From positions 1 to 11,600 of the forward strand of contig JAHZHB010000087.1 of NCBI GenBank assembly GCA_019420465.1: a stretch of DNA of 11,600 nucleotides, read 5' to 3'. The notes below the pieces were generated by a model. That model was not told the origin of the DNA. It was given only the letters and a program-made list of their open reading frames with translations, and ran no database searches. This document shows positions 7,699 through 11,600 of this stretch, one piece after another; within the stretch, counting starts at the first letter, position 1; every line of letters starts with the position of its first letter. Origin of the DNA: Lachnospiraceae bacterium. GTDB lineage: Bacteria > Bacillota > Clostridia > Lachnospirales > Lachnospiraceae. Made by a program: the position numbers and the translations under genes.

Positions 7699-8205
7699 TT
7701 ATTCCTCAGCTTTGTCACTCTCGTCTTCGAAATCCTCTTCCGCTGCCTTTTCTTCAGCAACTTCTTCTGCCGCTTTTACAGCATCGGCATCGGCGTCGGA
7801 ATCAACAACGACTTCGCCTTCTTCAAACTCTGCCTCACAGACCGGCATCTGTGCCCCGCATTTCATACAGAATGCGGCATTTGCCGGTACAGAAGCTCCA
7901 CATTCCGGGCAGGTTTCCTCGCCACGGTATTTGGTGATTTCTTCTTTGCAGGCGGCTACTTCTGTCTTTAACTCCGTGATATCCTCACAGATCGCTGTGA
8001 TCTCCGGATTAAAGGTTTCGCCCTGCTGATATCTTCTGTACAGCATTTCACCGATCTCTTCATAATTCTGGGCAATCTCGTGGTTGGCTGTGTGGATCTG
8101 GCTTTTCAGCTTCTGCACCTCCACAAAATTCTCTGTTTTCTTACCGATGACTTCTGCCGTCTCTCCAAAGTTCTTTTTCAGTTTTTCCAATACATCTTCA
8201 AACAT
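7699..8205 (-). CDS. Coiled-coil zinc-ribbon protein with acidic tail
   Basis: A 168-residue soluble protein without signal peptide. Residues 1-95 are helical and heptad-like (a coiled coil built on LEKLKKNF, VQKLKSQI, ITELKTEV). Residues 99-116 form a zinc ribbon with CPEC and CMKC knuckles spaced ten residues apart. Residues 124-168 are an Asp/Glu/Ala-rich disordered tail. This layout matches the many small 'zinc ribbon domain-containing' proteins of clostridia, whose function is not established. The start at 8205 is preceded by AAAGGGTG. It sits between the ClpX-type gene and the LspA-like gene and is coupled to the latter. An adaptor or scaffold role for one of them is possible, but it is only inference. 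Confidence 0.82.
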   Translation of the reverse strand: MFEDVLEKLKKNFGETAEVIGKKTENFVEVQKLKSQIHTANHEIAQNYEEIGEMLYRRYQQGETFNPEITAICEDITELKTEVAACKEEITKYRGEETCPECGASVPANAAFCMKCGAQMPVCEAEFEEGEVVVDSDADADAVKAAEEVAEEKAAEEDFEDESDKAEE

Positions 8206-8278
8206 CTGAATTCACCCTTTCTCAGTATTTGTCTGTTTTTCTTATTTTATACATCTGCTTTCGATGCTTTTGCACATT

Positions 8279-9670
8279 TTACTCTTTATTTTCCAGGTAT
8301 AAAGGCTCCTGTCCGCGCATCAGAATGCGAGGACCGCCGGTATGGGTAATATACTCTTTGGTAATCACCACTTCACCGATGGAAGAATCCTTTGGTATCT
8401 CATACATGATATCCAGCATAAACTCTTCTATGATCGCCCGTAAGGCTCTGGCACCTGTATTTTTTGCCAGTGCTCTGGCTGCGATCTCCTGCAGAGCATC
8501 CTCCTCAAACTCCAGCTTTACCTCATCCATGGCCAGCAGCTTTTCATACTGCTTGATGATGGCATTTTTCGGCTTGCGCAGGATCTCCACCATCATATCC
8601 TGTGTCAGTCCCTGCAGACTGAAGATCACGGGCAGACGTCCCAAAAATTCCGGGATCATACCAAATTCGCGCAGATCCTCAACGGTGACCTTATCGAGCA
8701 GGTTTTTATCCTCATCGTATTTATCTTTCAGATCAGCGATAAAGCCTATCGATGCCTGTTTATTCAGGCGGTTTTTAATGATCTCTGTCAGATCCGGGAA
8801 AGCTCCGGCACAGATAAAGAGGATATTGCGGGTATTCACGGTTACCAGCGGTACCATCGCATTCTTGGAGTTAGCACCGACCGGCACCTCCACGTCTGCT
8901 CCCTCCAGAAGCTTTAACATGCCCTGCTGTACAGCTTCTCCGCTTACATCACGCTGGTTCGTATTTTTCTTTTTGGCGATCTTGTCGATCTCGTCGATAA
9001 AGATGATACCGTGCTCGGCACGTTCCACATCATTGTCTGCGGCAGCCAGAAGCTTGGATACTACACTTTCGATATCATCACCGATATAACCGGCCTCTGT
9101 GAGGGATGTGGCATCTGTAAGAGCCAGCGGCACATCCAGAAGCTTTGCCAGCATCTGTACCAGATACGTCTTACCGCTTCCGGTAGGGCCAAGCATCAGC
9201 ATATTGGATTTTTCTATCTCCACACCATCCGCTGTATCCGCATGGATACGCTTGTAATGGTTGTAAACCGCTACGGAAATCACCTTTTTGGCATGTTCCT
9301 GACCGATCACATACTCATCCAGCCCCGCTTTGATCTTATGCGGTGCAGGAAGCTTTCGGATATCAAAAGCGGCCGCAGGCTCTGTCTTTGGTTTTTTCTT
9401 TTTCAGACGCTGTTTTTCCGGTACCTGATTGGTCACATTTCCAAAATCCATCATCGGAAACACCTGCATATTGTTGATCAGCTCGTTGTAATTTATATTG
9501 CTGTTGTTCATTGAGTCAAAGCTCTTTTGCATACAGTCTGAGCAGATACAGATATTGTTCGGCAGAGAGATCATGCTCTTTACCTTGCTCTCCGGTCTGC
9601 GGCACAGCATACAGACTTTTTCATAGGTGTCTTCGCTGTGTTCTGTTTCTTTTGTCTTGTCTTCCGACAT
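8279..9670 (-). CDS. clpX: ClpX-type AAA+ unfoldase with N-terminal zinc-binding domain
   Basis: A 463-residue ATP-driven unfoldase that feeds substrates to the ClpP protease. Visible in order: a zinc-binding domain with Cys20, Cys23, Cys43, Cys46; Walker A GPTGSGKT (161-168); pore loop GYIG (194-197; GYVG is usual); Walker B IIFIDE (222-227); the RDVSGEAVQQ motif (240-249); the ClpP-docking IGF loop (308-310); FGMIPEFLGRLP (336-347); and sensor-2 GARALR (406-411). The RKH substrate loop of classical ClpX is replaced by SKN (268-270). The start is at 9670 because AGGAGG lies just before it and the promoter -10 lies between it and the more upstream in-frame ATG at 9745. There is no clpP, tig or lon beside it, unlike classical clpX loci, so it may be a second ClpX. 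ATPase motifs and ClpP docking look intact. Confidence 0.88.
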   Translation of the reverse strand: MSEDKTKETEHSEDTYEKVCMLCRRPESKVKSMISLPNNICICSDCMQKSFDSMNNSNINYNELINNMQVFPMMDFGNVTNQVPEKQRLKKKKPKTEPAAAFDIRKLPAPHKIKAGLDEYVIGQEHAKKVISVAVYNHYKRIHADTADGVEIEKSNMLMLGPTGSGKTYLVQMLAKLLDVPLALTDATSLTEAGYIGDDIESVVSKLLAAADNDVERAEHGIIFIDEIDKIAKKKNTNQRDVSGEAVQQGMLKLLEGADVEVPVGANSKNAMVPLVTVNTRNILFICAGAFPDLTEIIKNRLNKQASIGFIADLKDKYDEDKNLLDKVTVEDLREFGMIPEFLGRLPVIFSLQGLTQDMMVEILRKPKNAIIKQYEKLLAMDEVKLEFEEDALQEIAARALAKNTGARALRAIIEEFMLDIMYEIPKDSSIGEVVITKEYITHTGGPRILMRGQEPLYLENKE

Positions 9671-9688
9671 ATCTCTTCCTCCTGCATA

Positions 9689-9705
9689 TCCGGTCTGATA
9701 CCGGA
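9689..9705 (-). other. Small hairpin in the clpX leader
   Basis: TCCGGT and ACCGGA form a perfect 6-bp stem with a 5-base loop. It lies in the untranslated leader, ending about five bases before the AGGAGG ribosome site. There is no U-tract, so it is not a terminator. It could affect translation or mRNA stability. Confidence 0.4.
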
Positions 9706-9727
9706 GTGCATTGTTTTTCTTCGTCCT

Positions 9728-9756
9728 ATCATAGCAAATCCCCATTCTTTTGTAAA
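9728..9756 (-). promoter_or_regulatory. Strong sigma-A-type promoter of the clpX-like gene
   Basis: On the - strand: TTTACA (9756-9751), a 17-base spacer, TATGAT (9733-9728) preceded by TGC, which gives an extended -10. The start would be near 9721, giving a leader of about 50 bases. No CIRCE or tandem CtsR-type heptads were seen around it, so heat-shock control of those kinds is not evident. The zinc-ribbon and LspA-like genes probably share this transcript, since I see no terminator at 8206-8278. Confidence 0.78.
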
Positions 9757-9820
9757 CATTGTTACCTCTTATGCTTTTCTAAAGAATTGGGAATTTTTTA
9801 TAAACCACCGTTTTTTTATC

Positions 9821-9869
9821 AAAAACGACCACTCCTGCCTGATACAAAAAGCACAGACAGAAGCGGTCG
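9821..9869 (-). terminator. Intrinsic terminator of the cdaA-cdaR-HPr operon
   Basis: Read on the - strand, CGACCGCTTCTGTCTG (9869-9854) pairs with CAGGCAGGAGTGGTCG (9841-9826) along 16 bp, of which three are G-U wobbles. The loop is 12 bases, and UUUUU follows (9825-9821). It begins five bases after the read-through stop of the HPr-like gene at 9875, which supports 9875 rather than 9944 as the true gene end. Confidence 0.9.
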
Positions 9870-9874
9870 TCTGA

Positions 9875-10138
9875 TCACTGATACTCTTTCGGTGAAAGAA
9901 TCTGTGTGATCGCTGTCACAGCCTCATCCTCATCCACACCATCTCAGAAAAGCTCAATCTCATCACCGCCCCGGACACAGGAGCCCAGTACACTTAAGAC
10001 ACTCTTGGCATTGGCTGTGCCGTCTTCATAGGCAAATGTGATCAGTGCTTTATACTGCACCGCCTTTTTGCAGAGCACTCCGGCCAGATCAAGATCTATC
10101 CCGGTAGGGTTTTTTATGGTTATCCTTACATTTTTCAT
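9875..10138 (-). CDS. HPr/Crh-like protein with an in-frame TGA at codon 65 (possible selenocysteine)
   Basis: The frame runs from ATG at 10138 to a TGA at 9946-9944 (64 residues), then continues through 22 more codons to TGA at 9877-9875. Read through, it is 87 residues, the normal HPr length. The part after the TGA (DGVDEDEAVTAI, then LSPKEYQ) matches the usual HPr C-terminal helix that follows GDEIEL. Position 15, the phosphorylated histidine of HPr, is Asp (GIDLDLAG), while the regulatory serine is kept (Ser46 in NAKSVL). It therefore cannot carry phosphate from enzyme I at the usual site, but it could be a target of HPr kinase, as Bacillus Crh is. It follows cdaR by nine bases with a weak ribosome site (AAAAAAGAAT). 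Three explanations remain: TGA read as selenocysteine, a nonsense mutation that truncates the protein, or a sequence error. Confidence 0.75.
9907..9926 (-). promoter_or_regulatory. SECIS-like hairpin downstream of the in-frame TGA
   Basis: About 18 bases after the TGA, the mRNA can fold as UGA/UCA plus GCUG/CAGC, separated by a small 1x2 internal loop, with a UGA apical loop. The apical loop starts 25 bases after the TGA and has G as its second base. Bacterial SECIS elements lie within this distance and carry such a G. The stem is short and alternatives exist (GUGA/UCAC nearby), so this is suggestive only. Confidence 0.3.
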
Positions 10139-10147
10139 ATTCTTTTT

Positions 10148-11446
10148 TTATTCGGCGGCAGATATCTTTGTCTGTACCGATACCAGCTGCACGTTGGTTT
10201 TTACCTCCGATAATAATGTTATGCCCTCCGGAAGCTGTATATTAACCGGAAGATCATAGGTTCCCTCCTGCAGACCTGTCGCATCGATCGTGGCCGTAAC
10301 GGATGTTTCCGTCACCTGCTGCAGCTGCTCTGCCTTTCCCCTCAGAGTCACTGTAATGCTGGTGTCCGAAAATACGGCCTGCAGGCCTTCACCAATATTG
10401 GTTGTCTGTATATTCTGTGTCGATATGGTAAGCTGTTTGCTGCCAAGCGGGATGATCTCCACCTCCACGATAATGGATTCTGCCTGATTGGATACCGCCT
10501 TTGTACCCTCCGGCAGAATATCCTCCAGATCGATCTTACACTCTACAGTGTCACTTGCGCCGCTGATCTTTAACAGCCGTGACGGGATCTCGACAGTATT
10601 ACCGTTTGCTGCCAGCTTATCCAGTGCTTCCTGGGTACCGGCTAAAGATATCTCACTCGGTGTTGTCACGATATCCGCCACAACGTAACCGGATGCCGGA
10701 GAACCGTACGGCGTGCCGGTAAACGTGATACCGCTGACTGTGTTCCACAATTCAACATTCACATCTACACTGGTCGTGCCGATGTCAAACGTCAGATACT
10801 GTATATCCTTGTCAGACATGATCTCCTGATTCTTGTCATAAAGAACCAGACCTGCCTTTTTGGTACTGTCAGCCGTCATGCCCTCCACGCTGACATTGGC
10901 AACTACACGGTCGATCTTGTCAACGATCGACTCCGGTCCGCTCACACTGACTTTTTCCGGATTGGCATAGATCTTGCCCACTTCAAATCCGGCGCCCGGT
11001 GTGGTATCCCCGTAATTCACAGCGATCATAAAATCCTTGGTCTCCCGTCCTTCAATCTCGATAGGGATCGCGGTCGGAGAAACTGTAATATTATCTGCGG
11101 AAATATCCGGACAGCTGACTGTTACAGGCACCATGATCGGTGTCGAATCCATATCCACGATCTGTGTCAGATCCGCTTCCACCCGGATATCATCATTTCG
11201 TTTGGTTACTTTGGAAGTATTGCCCCTTAAGGTAACACTGACTGTCTGGTGTCCGCTGTCCAGCCGGTAGGTCATACCCCGGCTCTCTATATAGGAACCA
11301 TTGGTGATCGTCACCGGAATACTGCTGTAGACTTTCTGGATCACCGGATCGTTGATATTACCGATCACCAGCCAGATCAGAAAAGCGATGGCAACGGATG
11401 CCAGCTTTAAGGACCAGTTGTTTTTAAGCTTCTGTCTCAAGGCCAT
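10148..11446 (-). CDS. cdaR: YbbR-domain protein, CdaA regulatory protein CdaR
   Basis: A 432-residue extracytoplasmic protein anchored by one N-terminal membrane segment (about residues 12-30, SLKLASVAIAFLIWLVIGNI). It carries about four YbbR-type beta-rich repeats (roughly 35-125, 130-225, 227-330 and 332-425). In Bacillus and Listeria this protein binds the membrane diadenylate cyclase CdaA and adjusts c-di-AMP output. The gene follows cdaA directly: its start lies inside the last codons of cdaA (23-base overlap). I prefer the ATG at 11446 to the adjacent GTG at 11449 because GGAAAGGA gives better spacing to the ATG. In many Bacillota glmM follows; here an HPr-like gene and a terminator follow instead. 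The family call is firm; the regulation of CdaA is taken from known relatives. Confidence 0.9.
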   Translation of the reverse strand: MALRQKLKNNWSLKLASVAIAFLIWLVIGNINDPVIQKVYSSIPVTITNGSYIESRGMTYRLDSGHQTVSVTLRGNTSKVTKRNDDIRVEADLTQIVDMDSTPIMVPVTVSCPDISADNITVSPTAIPIEIEGRETKDFMIAVNYGDTTPGAGFEVGKIYANPEKVSVSGPESIVDKIDRVVANVSVEGMTADSTKKAGLVLYDKNQEIMSDKDIQYLTFDIGTTSVDVNVELWNTVSGITFTGTPYGSPASGYVVADIVTTPSEISLAGTQEALDKLAANGNTVEIPSRLLKISGASDTVECKIDLEDILPEGTKAVSNQAESIIVEVEIIPLGSKQLTISTQNIQTTNIGEGLQAVFSDTSITVTLRGKAEQLQQVTETSVTATIDATGLQEGTYDLPVNIQLPEGITLLSEVKTNVQLVSVQTKISAAE

Positions 11447-11600
11447 CACGTCCTTTCCGGTTTTTGCGTTTTCTGTCTCCTGTATTGCCGTCGGACCACA
11501 GTGTTTTCAGCTGTTCTCTGAGCTCGTTTGCGGATACATTGGTGCGGATCTGCCCTTTCTGGGCATAGGAAACGTTACCTGTCTCCTCCGACACGATGAT
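11424..11600 (-). CDS. cdaA: Diadenylate cyclase CdaA, C-terminal end (partial)
   Basis: The frame is open from the right edge to TAA at 11426-11424, giving 58 visible residues. They begin IIVSEETGNVSYAQKGQIR and continue through NVSANELREQLKTLW to a basic tail. The VSEETG-x-(I/V)S-x-A-x-x-G stretch is the end of the DisA_N diadenylate cyclase domain, which makes c-di-AMP from two ATP. The catalytic DGA and RHR motifs and the membrane part lie outside the window. It overlaps the next gene, ybbR/cdaR, whose presence supports the CdaA assignment over DisA or CdaS. Confidence 0.9.
   Translation of the reverse strand: MIVSEETGNVSYAQKGQIRTNVSANELREQLKTLWSDGNTGDRKRKNRKGRDGLETEA

Noticed and set aside
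8206..8278. Possible promoter for the zinc-ribbon gene (GTGCAA, 18 bases, TATAAA on the - strand)
   Set aside because: The -35 is weak and the spacing off; co-transcription with the clpX-like gene is as likely.
9671..9745. 25-residue N-terminal extension of the ClpX-type protein starting at 9745
   Set aside because: The promoter -10 (9728-9733) lies inside this stretch, and the ATG at 9670 has AGGAGG in front. The extra residues do not resemble ClpX.
9944..10138. HPr-like gene as a complete 64-residue protein ending at the first TGA
   Set aside because: It would lack the conserved C-terminal helix whose codons are still present in frame, and the terminator sits after the second stop. Truncation remains possible but is not the simplest gene model.
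11447..11449. GTG start of cdaR
   Set aside because: It leaves almost no spacing to the GGAAAGGA site; the adjacent ATG at 11446 fits better.

Overview
The window looks like chromosomal DNA of a low-to-mid GC member of the Bacillota, most likely a Lachnospiraceae-type gut clostridium. I infer this from the strong AGGAGG-type ribosome binding sites, the extended -10 promoters, the cdaA-cdaR (ybbR) pair and the DUF4037/DUF4125 genes. No mobile element, CRISPR array, rRNA or tRNA was seen. Almost all of the sequence is assigned to genes or short regulatory stretches.

Layout. (1) 1-278 (+): the C-terminal DNA-binding end of a PucR/CdaR-type transcription factor. It converges on a MatC-like dicarboxylate carrier at 382-1680 (-), and the two share a bidirectional terminator. 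(2) 1681-1992: a divergent promoter region. The carrier's promoter points left, with a 12-bp palindrome just past its start site. A second extended -10 promoter points right. (3) 1993-4543 (+): a three-gene unit made of a TPR protein, a DUF4037 nucleotidyltransferase-fold protein and a DUF4125 protein. The first two overlap by ATGA, and the unit ends in a bidirectional terminator. (4) 4609-9670 (-): a class A penicillin-binding protein, a small signal peptidase II-like protein, a coiled-coil zinc-ribbon protein and a ClpX-type unfoldase. They are transcribed in the order clpX, zinc ribbon, lspA-like, pbp. A terminator-like hairpin lies directly before the pbp start. (5) 9826-11600 (-): the end of cdaA (c-di-AMP synthase), cdaR/ybbR, a short HPr-family gene and a strong terminator.

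The most interesting point is the HPr-family gene. Its frame is interrupted by one TGA at codon 65. Reading through gives a normal HPr C-terminus and a normal total length (87 aa), and the frame then stops 5 bases before the terminator. A small SECIS-like hairpin follows the TGA. The gene is therefore either a candidate selenocysteine (or otherwise recoded) protein or a recent nonsense change. The protein also has Asp at the position of the catalytic His15 but keeps Ser46, which makes it Crh-like rather than a sugar phosphocarrier.

Functionally, regions 4 and 5 concern the cell envelope and its control: peptidoglycan polymerisation, lipoprotein signal cleavage, c-di-AMP signalling and protein quality control. 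Region 3 is a conserved but uncharacterised cassette. Its nucleotidyltransferase motifs suggest nucleotide transfer to an unknown target.
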